Shown: piece after piece, positions 1-7,460 of the stretch
Position numbering within the stretch: the stretch's first letter is position 1
How the letters are laid out: every line of letters starts with the position of its first letter
NCBI GenBank assembly: GCA_046293395.1
Contig: JBKBOU010000001.1
Span: 1,178,001 to 1,242,000 of the forward strand
DNA length: 64,000 bases
Direction: 5' to 3'
Source: CAYNRA01 sp046293395
Lineage (GTDB): Bacteria > Bacteroidota > Bacteroidia > Cytophagales > Spirosomataceae
Translations under genes and position numbers: made by a program
The notes under the pieces: generated by a model
Told to the model about the DNA's origin: nothing
Seen by the model: only the letters and a program-made list of their open reading frames with translations
The model's database searches: none

Positions 1-315
1 AGTAGGATACAAAGTAGCGCCAACGGTTGCAACAACCACTTTTTGACCAACGGCGACATTTTTTGCACCACAAACAATTTGCGAAGGCACTTCTTGGCCA
101 ATAGCAACAGTAGTCACTTGCAGTCTGTCTGCGTCCGGATGTGGTTGGCAGGTCAAAACCTCGCCAATAACCATTCCTTTTAAACCTCCTTTTATTGACT
201 CCACCTCCTCAATTCCTTCTACTTCAAGCCCAGTATCGGTCAATAAAGTATCTAGTTCAGACGGGGAAATTTCTTTGTGAATAAGTGTGCGTAATTGTTT
301 GTAGGATATTTTCAT
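1..315 (-). CDS. pheT: Phenylalanine--tRNA ligase beta subunit, N-terminal part (runs off the window)
   Basis: Reverse-strand reading frame that starts with ATG at 315 and is open to the window edge (105 codons). The translation begins MKISYKQLRTLI and continues with an EVE(G)IE segment and a tRNA-binding (EMAP/OB-fold) domain: GMVIGEVLTCQPHPDADRL followed by QIVCGAKNVAVGQKV. The HPDADRL and IVCGAxN signatures are typical of the N-terminus of bacterial PheT. The subunit pairs with PheS to charge tRNA-Phe in the cytoplasm; the catalytic-like B3/B4 editing domains lie outside the window. Only the first eighth or so of the usual roughly 800 residues is visible. A candidate promoter lies about 100 bases upstream. 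Confidence 0.93.
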   Translation of the reverse strand, partial: MKISYKQLRTLIHKEISPSELDTLLTDTGLEVEGIEEVESIKGGLKGMVIGEVLTCQPHPDADRLQVTTVAIGQEVPSQIVCGAKNVAVGQKVVVATVGATLYPT

Positions 316-416
316 TCCGACGTGATAATCAAGTAAATAATGTATGTAAATAAGTTGTCGTTGAGTCTGTATAACCCCAATCGCTTTCCAAAGCTTAAAA
401 AGCGCAATTTGACGAA

Positions 417-424
417 CAAAGATA
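417..424 (-). promoter_or_regulatory. Candidate -7 element for pheT
   Basis: On the reverse strand the bases read TATCTTTG, a full match to the Bacteroidota -7 consensus TAnnTTTG. It would place the transcription start near 410 and leave a leader of about 95 nt before pheT. No good TTG is visible at the -33 position, so this is a motif-only call. Confidence 0.35.
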
Positions 425-482
425 AAAAATTATTAGCGGATTGGACGAAACCCGTTTTTTCTTCCTAAAAATTGGGCAAAAA

Positions 483-523
483 AAAGTCCCTTACTTTTCA
501 TTTTGATTCGTAAGGGACTTTTA
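483..523 (-). terminator. Intrinsic terminator of the STAS-domain gene
   Basis: A perfect 13-bp inverted repeat (AAAAGTCCCTTAC at 483-495 and its complement at 511-523) with a 15-nt loop. It begins ten bases past the stop codon of the reverse-strand gene ending at 533 and is followed in that direction by a run of T. It also insulates pheT. Confidence 0.75.
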
Positions 524-532
524 AAAATTAGT

Positions 533-952
533 TTAAACGTCTTCGCCATCTATACTCTCAAAGCCGTGGTCATCGTCCACTCCGTCACCAAGAAAATCAT
601 TTTCAAGTTCATTCATAAAAATAGCGTCAATGGCTTCTTCGACAGATAGAAGCGATACCATTTTCTCAATTCTTGCGCCATCCAACGCATCCAGAACATC
701 GTCATTGGTCGAAACCGTCACAAGCAAACCTGATTCTCGCTGACAAAGTGCGTTGATTTTCTTCAATAAAAGCAATCCTTCCTCTGCAATGGTTGCTGTT
801 TCATCAAAATCAAGAATGTAATTAATTACTTTATCTGACGCATAAAGTTGAATGATTTGTTTCTCTAATGAAGCAGCCGAAGCGGCATCCAAATCCGTGC
901 CTTGGGCGGTCAGAACGACATATTGCTCTTTTTTGTCAACGCTAAATTCCAT
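533..952 (-). CDS. STAS-domain protein (anti-sigma-factor-antagonist-like)
   Basis: A 139-residue soluble protein. Residues about 1-105 have the alternating strand/helix layout of a STAS domain (MEFSVDKKEQYVVLTAQG, then a YILDFDETATIAEEGLLLLKKI segment in the place of the conserved DLSxVxxIDSSGLxxL stretch). The usual phosphorylatable Ser after the Asp is not obvious: the stretch reads TATIAEEG. The last 30 residues are strongly acidic. Bacteroidota carry such stand-alone STAS-like proteins without the SpoIIAB-type kinase next door, and none is seen here either. It is a monocistronic unit, with its own terminator (483-523) and a candidate -7 box at 977-984. Partner and role are unknown. Confidence 0.55.
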   Translation of the reverse strand: MEFSVDKKEQYVVLTAQGTDLDAASAASLEKQIIQLYASDKVINYILDFDETATIAEEGLLLLKKINALCQRESGLLVTVSTNDDVLDALDGARIEKMVSLLSVEEAIDAIFMNELENDFLGDGVDDDHGFESIDGEDV

Positions 953-976
953 CGTACTTGTTTAAGTTATTTGGTC

Positions 977-984
977 CAAAATTA
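977..984 (-). promoter_or_regulatory. Candidate -7 element for the STAS gene
   Basis: Reverse strand reads TAATTTTG (TAnnTTTG consensus), 25-32 bases before the ATG at 952. No clear TTG at -33. Confidence 0.35.
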
Positions 985-1001
985 GTTTAATTTTTTAAAA
1001 A

Positions 1002-1016
1002 GACAGGAAATCTGTC
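1002..1016 (-). terminator. Short terminator hairpin after the DUF3298 lipoprotein gene
   Basis: GACAG / CTGTC stem with a 5-nt loop directly after the stop codon at 1019-1021, followed on the reverse strand by TTTTTAAAA. The stem is only 5 bp, so this is a weak call. Confidence 0.4.
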
Positions 1017-1018
1017 CC

Positions 1019-1879
1019 TTATTTTATCCCTAATTTATCTTTGTTTACCAGTGTCCCCAGCTTTGTAAAAGGAATTTCAAATTCGATATATCCACGTGCA
1101 TACGATGCTGCCTCGTACGGAGAATACACAAAATACAGGCCACTCGGTTTGATGGAAATGGACGAAGGCAAGGCAAATCCTTCCCCAAAAAAGTAGTCAG
1201 AAAGAACAACTTCTTGCATTTCTTTCTTTTCGTTTGCGATAAACGCTTCCTCCACCACTTTTTTCAAGGCGACTGTATCTGTGACCATATCTGCCAAGCC
1301 TAGCTCTTTTCCTGTTTCCAGAGAAATATTCACGACTTCTACTGCTGAGTTGGGGTGTGCGCCTCCGGTAAACGAATACGTGGAAATCGTTATGGACGCT
1401 ACTTTTTCATTGATATAATCCACTTTGCCAGTTACTTCTAGTTCATACGACATGAATGAGGTAGGGACTTCCTCGTCAAAACTAGCCAAATCTTGCTCAG
1501 CCATTTTAATAAATTCTTCTGCGAGCGTCTCCACAGACTTTGAAGGCGTTTTCATGTTTTCTTCGAAGTTCGTCCAAGCCCAAATAATATCCTTCACTTT
1601 TTGCTCGATGCGTCCATTTATCTGCGCGACGATTTCAGGAGAAACATTTTTATTCTTCAAAAGTGGAAAACTGACATGAACGTTGGTTTGGGTCGTATCA
1701 CTTTCATGAATTCGCTGCAAACCTGCTTTATGAATCTGAATGGAATCAACGTTCCAGACGACGGGAGTTTCTTCTACCCCAGCGGCTTCGTCCTTCTGTG
1801 CGGGTTGGCAAGACCAAATCAAAGCCGCACATGCGCTAAAAATCAAGAGAGAAAATTGTTTTTTCGGTGACATTGACAT
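1019..1879 (-). CDS. DUF3298/DUF4163-type lipoprotein
   Basis: A 286-residue exported protein when started at the ATG at 1877-1879; a second ATG lies two codons further in at 1873. The frame is open further upstream, but the preceding codons give no export signal, whereas this start gives a clean lipoprotein signal peptide (basic MSMSPKKQ, hydrophobic core, lipobox IWSC with Cys24). The mature part contains SFPLLKNKNVSPEIVAQIN, then YELEVTGKVDYINEKVASITISTYSFTGGAHPN, the pattern of DUF4163 followed by DUF3298 (residues about 150-280). These domains occur in envelope lipoproteins of unknown function related to RsiV. A short hairpin follows the stop. Confidence 0.7.
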   Translation of the reverse strand: MSMSPKKQFSLLIFSACAALIWSCQPAQKDEAAGVEETPVVWNVDSIQIHKAGLQRIHESDTTQTNVHVSFPLLKNKNVSPEIVAQINGRIEQKVKDIIWAWTNFEENMKTPSKSVETLAEEFIKMAEQDLASFDEEVPTSFMSYELEVTGKVDYINEKVASITISTYSFTGGAHPNSAVEVVNISLETGKELGLADMVTDTVALKKVVEEAFIANEKKEMQEVVLSDYFFGEGFALPSSISIKPSGLYFVYSPYEAASYARGYIEFEIPFTKLGTLVNKDKLGIK

Positions 1880-2220
1880 AAAAAATTGGGTAAATGATGA
1901 ATGGGTTGTTAGCAAATCAAGCAAAAAAGAAAGTGCATTTGCTATTAATTCCAGAAAACGGATACAAATAAGCGCAAATGTAGGAGGTAAAACAACGCAC
2001 GTACAAAATTTATTACACGGATACCACACCACATTGTTTCAGATGATAAAACAAACGACCAAGCACCTTGTACGTTTCTCATCCGAACATTTCTTCTTTT
2101 CCTACTGTTTTTAGAAAAGTGAATGAAGCCATTTGTTTTTTCTCTACATTTGCTGCATCAAATTATCAACCAAATACAGCTTTTTTTCAAGGCTACCTAA
2201 TTCATAAGAAACCCAAAGTC
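1880..2220. other. Intergenic region between divergent genes (341 bp)
   Basis: The region separates the DUF3298 lipoprotein gene (reverse) from the DUF4834 gene (forward). The only element I can support is a TACATTTG box at 2145-2152 for the forward gene. Short open frames across it have no family resemblance and no export signal, and are not called. Confidence 0.5.
2145..2152 (+). promoter_or_regulatory. Candidate -7 element for the DUF4834 gene
   Basis: TACATTTG matches TAnnTTTG. It would start transcription near 2159, about 60 nt before the ATG at 2221. The -33 position has no convincing TTG. Confidence 0.35.
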
Positions 2221-2460
2221 ATGCTAAAGTTCCTTCTGATTTTCCTTCTTCTCCTTGCGTTTGTACCTTCGCTCAGACGATTTCTCTTCTGGCTGGTTGT
2301 TGGCAGGCAGCTCGTCAAAGAACAAAAGAAACACCAAAAATCCACCCAAACACCACCCAAAAGAGATGGTGATGTCCGCGTGGATTTTATTCCGAAAGAA
2401 GACCAAAAACCCAAATTTCGGGGAGGTCAATATGTGGACTACGAGGAAGTAAAAGAGTAA
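2221..2460 (+). CDS. DUF4834 family small membrane protein
   Basis: A 79-residue protein. One N-terminal hydrophobic helix (MLKFLLIFLLLLAFVPSLR...LFWLVVG, residues 1-27) is followed by a polar, Lys/Gln-rich linker and a C-terminal tail FRGGQYVDYEEVKE. The YVDYEEVK ending is the hallmark of the Bacteroidota-specific DUF4834 family. The ATG at 2221 was chosen because the helix begins there; the longer upstream reading adds unrelated residues. Its 3' end overlaps the convergent purN gene by 22 bp. Function is not known for the family; it should be anchored in the inner membrane with a cytoplasmic tail. Confidence 0.65.
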   Translation: MLKFLLIFLLLLAFVPSLRRFLFWLVVGRQLVKEQKKHQKSTQTPPKRDGDVRVDFIPKEDQKPKFRGGQYVDYEEVKE

Positions 2461-3026
2461 TGTTTTAAAATATAGTCCTCTACTACAACCGGAAAATGAA
2501 CTTGCTCCAAGGCTTGCACTTTGGCAGCTACATCGTCTGGCGTATCTACTTGATTTACAGCACATTCTGCTTGAAAAATCAATTCTCCTTCGTCGTATTT
2601 TTCATTCACTAGATGGATTGTAATACCGGATTTTTCTTCCTTTGCAGCAACGACGGCTTCGTGAACATGATGTCCCCACATGCCTTTTCCACCAAATTTG
2701 GGTAATAAAGCGGGATGAATATTGATGATTTTATCAGGAAATTGAGCGATGAGCGACGTTGGGATAAGCCACAAAAAACCACCAAGAATCACCCAATCTA
2801 TCTCAAATTTGGTCAATATCTGAGAAACAGTCGTTGAACCTGAGAACATTTTCCGGTTAAAAACGACCGTCGGGACACCCAAGCGATGTCCACGTTCTAT
2901 GACACCCGCTTTGGGGTTATTGGTCAAAAAACAAACAACCCTGATTTTCGGGTGGTTCTCAAAATAAGTAAAGAGTCTTTCGGCGTTACTTCCAGAACCG
3001 GAGGCTAAAACAGCAAGAGAAATCAT
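2439..3026 (-). CDS. purN: Phosphoribosylglycinamide formyltransferase
   Basis: A 195-residue GAR transformylase, which transfers a formyl group from 10-formyltetrahydrofolate to glycinamide ribonucleotide in purine synthesis (cytoplasm). The N-terminus LAVLASGSGSNAE is the phosphate-binding loop. The catalytic set is visible: Asn102 and His104 in INIHPALLP, and Asp145 in the SGITIHLVNEKYDEG loop (equivalent to Asn106, His108, Asp144 of the E. coli enzyme). Length fits the family (about 190-215). It follows a UbiA-family gene by 17 bp on the same strand, so the two are probably co-transcribed. Its 3' end overlaps DUF4834 on the other strand. Confidence 0.95.
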   Translation of the reverse strand: MISLAVLASGSGSNAERLFTYFENHPKIRVVCFLTNNPKAGVIERGHRLGVPTVVFNRKMFSGSTTVSQILTKFEIDWVILGGFLWLIPTSLIAQFPDKIINIHPALLPKFGGKGMWGHHVHEAVVAAKEEKSGITIHLVNEKYDEGELIFQAECAVNQVDTPDDVAAKVQALEQVHFPVVVEDYILKHYSFTSS

Positions 3027-3043
3027 TTCAAGTATAGTTAAAT

Positions 3044-3892
3044 TTAAACAACCGCCATACTACTGATACCAAAAAGCATAATCCATTTGGCTAATTTGCT
3101 CAATTGAGCAAAATGTGCCTTTCGGTCGGCATGGATGAGTGCATACGCCAACCAAGAAACAGGAATACCTAAAAGGAAAAAGATAAAAAGTAATATTTTA
3201 TTTTGCAGTGCAAAGCCCATAAACAAGACAACGCCCACAAATAGAAACATGATCAACCAAACGAATTGCTTGGTTTTGGGTATTCCCCATAAAATAGGGA
3301 GCGTTTCACATCCAAATTTTTTATCGCCTTTGATATCTTCCATGTCTTTGATGATTTCCCGAATCAGGGAAATAAAAAAGGCAAAAACGGCATAAATAGT
3401 CAATAATTTATCGCCGGAGGTATAGTGGACAGCCATCACCACCAGCGACGCGCCCGTCAGCCCAGACACAACCAAGTTCCCGATAAATGCTTGGCGTTTG
3501 AATCGTTCGGCGTAAAACCAAAGTAAACTAACGGCAAAAAAATTGACGAGAAATACCTTCCAGCTTATAAGTAAACCCAATAACACCCCAAAGATACTCA
3601 GCGACTGATGAATCACGATGGCCCATCTTCGTTTCATATATCGACCAATAATGACATCTTTGGGTTTGTTTACTAAATCTATTTTAACATCAAAATAATC
3701 ATTGATAACATAACCTGCCGCAGCAATGGAGACCGTCGCCAGCGTGATGAAGAATTGGTCTTTATCTCGCACAATTTCCCAGAATGAGTTCTCTACCCCA
3801 ACAATAAAATAGCGGGCAAAATACTGCGTAAACGCAATCATGAGTAAATTTCTGTATCGGATAAGTCTAAAAAATACAAAAATATAGCGCAT
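3044..3892 (-). CDS. UbiA-family prenyltransferase (geranylgeranylglycerol-phosphate geranylgeranyltransferase-like)
   Basis: A 282-residue integral membrane protein with about eight hydrophobic segments. The first Asp-rich site reads NDYFDVKID (Asn64, Asp68, Asp72) and the second REIIKDMEDIKGD in the loop after helix 5 (DxxDxxGD). Both bind Mg-diphosphate in UbiA enzymes, which move an isoprenoid from its diphosphate to an acceptor in the membrane. The sequence resembles the Bacteroidota proteins annotated as digeranylgeranylglyceryl-phosphate synthase-like rather than the UbiA/MenA quinone enzymes; the true acceptor cannot be told from sequence. It sits 17 bp upstream of purN on the same strand and is divergent from bshA. 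A TAGTTTTG box lies just upstream (3916-3923). Confidence 0.8.
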   Translation of the reverse strand: MRYIFVFFRLIRYRNLLMIAFTQYFARYFIVGVENSFWEIVRDKDQFFITLATVSIAAAGYVINDYFDVKIDLVNKPKDVIIGRYMKRRWAIVIHQSLSIFGVLLGLLISWKVFLVNFFAVSLLWFYAERFKRQAFIGNLVVSGLTGASLVVMAVHYTSGDKLLTIYAVFAFFISLIREIIKDMEDIKGDKKFGCETLPILWGIPKTKQFVWLIMFLFVGVVLFMGFALQNKILLFIFFLLGIPVSWLAYALIHADRKAHFAQLSKLAKWIMLFGISSMAVV

Positions 3893-3915
3893 ATTGGGGA
3901 GATAGGTTCTTCCTA

Positions 3916-3923
3916 CAAAACTA
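3916..3923 (-). promoter_or_regulatory. Candidate -7 element for the ubiA-purN unit
   Basis: Reverse strand TAGTTTTG matches TAnnTTTG and sits 24-31 bases before the ATG at 3892. A TTG occurs 24 nt further upstream, slightly longer than the usual spacing of about 20. Confidence 0.4.
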
Positions 3924-4158
3924 CATTATTTATCGCTATTTATTGACCAACGTTCTACCCGTTTTCCCACAAATGTATCCAAGAAAACAGCGTGAATAAA
4001 AAACCTCGCTATTTTTTCGGGAATTATTTCCAAAATAATAGTTGTTATCTATGAGGCTACATGCAATTGTCCTTATCTTGGTTCATTGTATGTTCTCAAA
4101 TTCAATCGATTCATTTAGATCAGACTTAGGATTTTTAGAAAATCCACCTCACGTCAGT

Positions 4159-5298
4159 ATGAAAATAGGTATTGTTTGTTATCCAACTTTTGGCGGTAGT
4201 GGTGTTGTGGCCACAGAACTCGGCAAAGCACTTGCTCAGAATGGGCACCAAGTCCATTTTATCACCTACACCCAACCCATTCGGTTGGATTTTTTCAATG
4301 AAAATCTCTTTTACCACGAGGTGAATATTTCAAACTATCCGCTTTTTCAATATGCGCCCTACGAATCGGCGCTGACGGGCAAAATGGTGGATGTTGTAAA
4401 ATACGAGAAGTTGGACTTATTGCACGTGCATTATGCTATTCCGCACGCAACGTGTGCGTTCATGGCGAAGCAAATCTTATTGAGTGAAGGCATCAATATT
4501 CCTGTTGTCACGACACTCCACGGCACAGATATTACGGTAGTCGGCAAAGATGCGACCTACAAACCAGTTATCGAACTCGGTATCAATAAATCCGATGGAG
4601 TGACGGCAGTTTCAGATGATTTACGTCGAGAAACCCTAGAGACATTTGCAATACATCGAGAAATCGAGGTGATACCTAACTTTGTTGACTTCACTCGTTT
4701 TCACAAACAGAAGAAAGAGCATTTCAAGCGAATTATCTGTCCAAACGATGAAAAATTATTGGTGCATACCTCAAATTTCAGAAAAGTAAAGCGTATTCAG
4801 GACATCATTCATACGTTTGGAAAACTCAAACAACACATTCCGTGCAAGCTATTGCTGGTCGGAGATGGTCCGGAACGACCTGCTATGGAGCAACTATGCC
4901 GAGACTTGCATTTGTGCGATGATATTCGGTTTATCGGAAAATTAGATGCCATCGAGGAAGTACTTTCCGTGGCAGATTTGTTCATCATGCCTTCAGAAAA
5001 AGAAAGTTTTGGGCTTGCCGCCTTGGAAGCCATGGCGTGTGAAGTTCCCGTTATTTCGACAAATACAGGTGGTCTGCCTGAATTAAATATACAAGGCGAA
5101 ACGGGTTTCTTGAGCGAAATTGGTGACATTGAAGATATGGTCAAAAATGCTCTTTTTATCCTACAAGACGAAAATCTACCGACATTCAAAGCCAACGCTT
5201 TGAAACGCGCACATGAATTTGAGGTCAACACCATTGTTCCGAAATACGAGGCATATTATACCAAAATCATTGACCAAGTTCGTGCCATCCACGCTTAA
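4159..5298 (+). CDS. bshA: N-acetyl-alpha-D-glucosaminyl L-malate synthase (bacillithiol synthesis)
   Basis: A 379-residue GT-B glycosyltransferase of family GT4. It joins UDP-GlcNAc and L-malate in the first step of bacillithiol synthesis. The N-terminus MKIGIVCYPTFGGSGVVATELG and the HFITYTQP, LDLLHVHYAIPHA and TTLHGTDIT segments are characteristic of BshA; the C-terminal nucleotide-sugar half has VGDGPERP, MPSEKESFGLAALEAMA and STNTGGLPE with the EX7E-type Glu residues. The ATG at 4159 was chosen because BshA proteins start at MKIGI; the open frame extends 39 codons upstream without family similarity. The ABC exporter gene starts 9 bp after its stop, so the two probably form an operon. Confidence 0.93.
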   Translation: MKIGIVCYPTFGGSGVVATELGKALAQNGHQVHFITYTQPIRLDFFNENLFYHEVNISNYPLFQYAPYESALTGKMVDVVKYEKLDLLHVHYAIPHATCAFMAKQILLSEGINIPVVTTLHGTDITVVGKDATYKPVIELGINKSDGVTAVSDDLRRETLETFAIHREIEVIPNFVDFTRFHKQKKEHFKRIICPNDEKLLVHTSNFRKVKRIQDIIHTFGKLKQHIPCKLLLVGDGPERPAMEQLCRDLHLCDDIRFIGKLDAIEEVLSVADLFIMPSEKESFGLAALEAMACEVPVISTNTGGLPELNIQGETGFLSEIGDIEDMVKNALFILQDENLPTFKANALKRAHEFEVNTIVPKYEAYYTKIIDQVRAIHA

Positions 5299-5307
5299 TA
5301 AACCAAT

Positions 5308-7089
5308 ATGAAACACCTCGCCCATCTCAATAAATATCTCCTAAAATACAAATGGTACCTCATTTGGGGAACCATTTTTACTATTATATCCAATCTTTTC
5401 GGGATTGTGCCCGCCCAAGTCGTTCGGTTTGCGCTCGATTTAGTGAAAGACAACATCGACTTGTATTTTATGTTCCAGCAAACGAGCATTCAACAAGAAA
5501 TGTATCGTTTGTTTGCAACCAGCGTCGGGATTTTCGGGATTGTCATCCTGACGATGGCTATTCTAAAAGGCATTTTTTTATTCGCTGTGCGGCAAACCAT
5601 CATTGTTATGTCTCGGCATATCGAATTTGATTTGAAAAATGAAATTTACGCGCATTATCAGTCACTCCCGCTAAGTTTTTACAAACAAAATAGTACGGGA
5701 GACCTCATGGCACGTATTTCTGAGGATGTCGGCAAAGTACGTATGTACATTGGCCCCTCCATTATGTATTTACTCAATATGGTCGTCTTGGTGGTGATGG
5801 TGTTGACGTATATGTTTTCTGTTAATACACGACTGACTTGGTGGGTTTTGGTTCCTATGCCCATTCTTTCTATCAGCATCTTTTTTGTTAGTTCCATTGT
5901 AAACAAACGCTCCGAGGAAATCCAACGTAGCTTATCCAATTTATCTACCTTTGTTCAGGAAGCATTTTCAGGCATACGCGTGATTAAATCTTTTGCAAAG
6001 GAAAAAGATTCACTCCAAACGTTTACAAAAGAAAGCAATTATTACAAAGATCGCTCGCTGGAATTAACCCGCGTAGAATCTCTCTTCTCGCCTACTATTC
6101 TCTTTTTGATTGGTCTTAGTACCGTTTTATGTGTTTTTATTGGCGGAGAAGAGGTCATTGCCGGCAGCCTCACGCCTGGCAATATCACAGAATTTATCAT
6201 GTACGTATATATGCTTACTTGGCCATTGACGGCACTTGGCTGGACAACGTCACAAATCCAACGGGCGGCGGCATCGCAGGAGCGTATAAACGAGTTTTTA
6301 TACACAAAAACGGATATTATCTCGGAGGAAAACAACGAAACGCCTATTCGGGGAGCTATTTCCTTTCAACATGTTGGCTTTCATTATCCAGACACGGGTA
6401 TTCAGGCGTTGACAGATTTCAACTTAACTATTCACGAAGGCGAATCGGTTGCTATTTTAGGAACAACGGGTTCAGGGAAATCCACAATTGCCAATTTAAT
6501 TGTACGGATGTACGATGCAACGAGTGGCCAGATATGGGTGGATGGTCGCCCAATTCAATCGTACAATATTCAACATCTTCGCTCTCATATTGGGTATGTT
6601 CCGCAGGATGTTTTTCTGTTTTCAGATACGATACGGAATAACATCAAATTTGGTATGCAAAATATCTCGGAAGAAGCTGTTATTCAGGCAAGTAAGGAAG
6701 CCGATTTGTACGAAAATATCATCCTTTTTGAAGAAGGTTTCGATACAAAAATTGGCGAAAGAGGGATTACATTATCTGGTGGACAAAAACAGCGTCTTTC
6801 CATCGCACGCGCGATTTCACGCGCACCCAAAATCATGGTTTTGGATGACTGTCTTTCAGCCGTAGATACAAATACAGAAAACAGTATCTTGCAAAATTTA
6901 CAAAGAATCATGAAAGGGAGAACATCCATCATTATTTCTCACCGGGTTTCATCGGCTAAATTAGCAGATAAAATTCTTGTTTTGGATGAAGGGAAGACAG
7001 TCGAAATGGGAACGCACGAAGAGCTAATGCAAGCAGATGGGGTATATAAAGAACTGTATAACAAACAGTTAAATACAGCGGAAGCATAA
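5308..7089 (+). CDS. ABC exporter half-transporter (MsbA/MdlA-type) with degenerate Walker B
   Basis: A 593-residue fused membrane/ATPase protein. Residues 1-330 carry six transmembrane helices (type I exporter fold); residues 347-590 are the nucleotide-binding domain. Walker A GTTGSGKST (385-393), Q-loop YVPQD, signature LSGGQ (489-493), D-loop SAVD and H-loop His545 are all present. The Walker B reads IMVLDD: Asp514 stands where the catalytic Glu normally is. In heterodimeric exporters (TM287/288, BmrCD, MdlAB) that Asp marks the half with the inactive site, but no second half is encoded next to it here. Substrate cannot be inferred; it may export lipid or drug-like molecules. It follows bshA by 9 bp. 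Confidence 0.85.
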   Translation: MKHLAHLNKYLLKYKWYLIWGTIFTIISNLFGIVPAQVVRFALDLVKDNIDLYFMFQQTSIQQEMYRLFATSVGIFGIVILTMAILKGIFLFAVRQTIIVMSRHIEFDLKNEIYAHYQSLPLSFYKQNSTGDLMARISEDVGKVRMYIGPSIMYLLNMVVLVVMVLTYMFSVNTRLTWWVLVPMPILSISIFFVSSIVNKRSEEIQRSLSNLSTFVQEAFSGIRVIKSFAKEKDSLQTFTKESNYYKDRSLELTRVESLFSPTILFLIGLSTVLCVFIGGEEVIAGSLTPGNITEFIMYVYMLTWPLTALGWTTSQIQRAAASQERINEFLYTKTDIISEENNETPIRGAISFQHVGFHYPDTGIQALTDFNLTIHEGESVAILGTTGSGKSTIANLIVRMYDATSGQIWVDGRPIQSYNIQHLRSHIGYVPQDVFLFSDTIRNNIKFGMQNISEEAVIQASKEADLYENIILFEEGFDTKIGERGITLSGGQKQRLSIARAISRAPKIMVLDDCLSAVDTNTENSILQNLQRIMKGRTSIIISHRVSSAKLADKILVLDEGKTVEMGTHEELMQADGVYKELYNKQLNTAEA

Positions 7090-7126
7090 TATTGACAAAT
7101 AATTTTTAATTCATTACAAAATGCCG

Positions 7127-7134
7127 TATTTTTG
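7127..7134 (+). promoter_or_regulatory. Candidate -7 element for rpsU
   Basis: TATTTTTG fits TAnnTTTG and would give a leader of about 28 nt. The nearest TTG upstream is 32 nt away, too far for a standard -33 element. Confidence 0.4.
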
Positions 7135-7153
7135 CGTTCCAATTAAAAAAGTG

Positions 7154-7162
7154 AAGGAGGTG
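7154..7162 (+). promoter_or_regulatory. Strong Shine-Dalgarno sequence of rpsU
   Basis: AAGGAGGTG ends six bases before the ATG at 7169 and is complementary to the 3' end of 16S rRNA over nine bases. Bacteroidota genes normally lack Shine-Dalgarno sequences because S21, S18 and S6 hide the anti-Shine-Dalgarno tail on the ribosome; rpsU is the known exception, which makes it responsive to ribosomes short of S21. Confidence 0.85.
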
Positions 7163-7168
7163 TAAGAT

Positions 7169-7363
7169 ATGCTACACGTACAAGTAAAAGAAAACGAGTC
7201 AATCGATAAAGCACTTAAGCGTTTCAAGAAGAAATTCGAGAAAACAGGCGTGGTGCGTCAACTCCGTTCGCGTCAAGCATTCGAGAAGAAATCAGTTAGC
7301 CGTCGTTTCGAAGTCATTCGTGCAACGTACAAGCAGAAGACGTACGGTCAAATCGACGAATAG
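7169..7363 (+). CDS. rpsU: 30S ribosomal protein S21
   Basis: A 64-residue, very basic protein (MLHVQVKENESIDKALKRFKKKFEKTG...) with the S21 signature of an N-terminal strand followed by two long basic helices. It binds the platform of the small subunit near the 3' end of 16S rRNA. In Bacteroidota S21 is part of the pocket that sequesters the anti-Shine-Dalgarno tail. The gene has a perfect Shine-Dalgarno sequence (7154-7162), unlike its neighbours, which supports autogenous control through S21 supply. xerC follows after 83 bp, the order common in this phylum. Confidence 0.97.
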   Translation: MLHVQVKENESIDKALKRFKKKFEKTGVVRQLRSRQAFEKKSVSRRFEVIRATYKQKTYGQIDE

Positions 7364-7388
7364 TCTATATTCTAGGTGATTAAAACCT

Positions 7389-7460
7389 AAAAAATCAATC
7401 ATTTTATCCAAACTATCTCTATATTTGAGAAACAAGTTACGGATGAATGATTGATTTTTT
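7389..7460 (+). promoter_or_regulatory. 15-bp inverted repeat enclosing the xerC start codon
   Basis: Bases 7389-7403 (AAAAAATCAATCATT) are the perfect complement of 7446-7460; the 42-nt loop is AT-rich. The xerC ATG (7447-7449) lies inside the 3' arm. In mRNA this pairing would bury the start codon, and the 3' arm runs into further T residues. A smaller hairpin (TAGGT 7373-7377 with ACCTA 7385-7389) adjoins it. The pairing is seen in sequence; a role in xerC translation or partial termination after rpsU is inference. Confidence 0.5.

Noticed and set aside
1880..2032. Upstream extension of the DUF3298 lipoprotein frame.
   Set aside because: It would bury the lipoprotein signal 51 residues inside the chain; the ATG at 1877-1879 gives a normal lipobox distance.
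4042..4158. Extended N-terminus of BshA with hydrophobic residues that look like a signal peptide.
   Set aside because: BshA is a cytoplasmic enzyme whose family starts at MKIGI; the upstream 39 codons have no similarity and lie in the promoter region.
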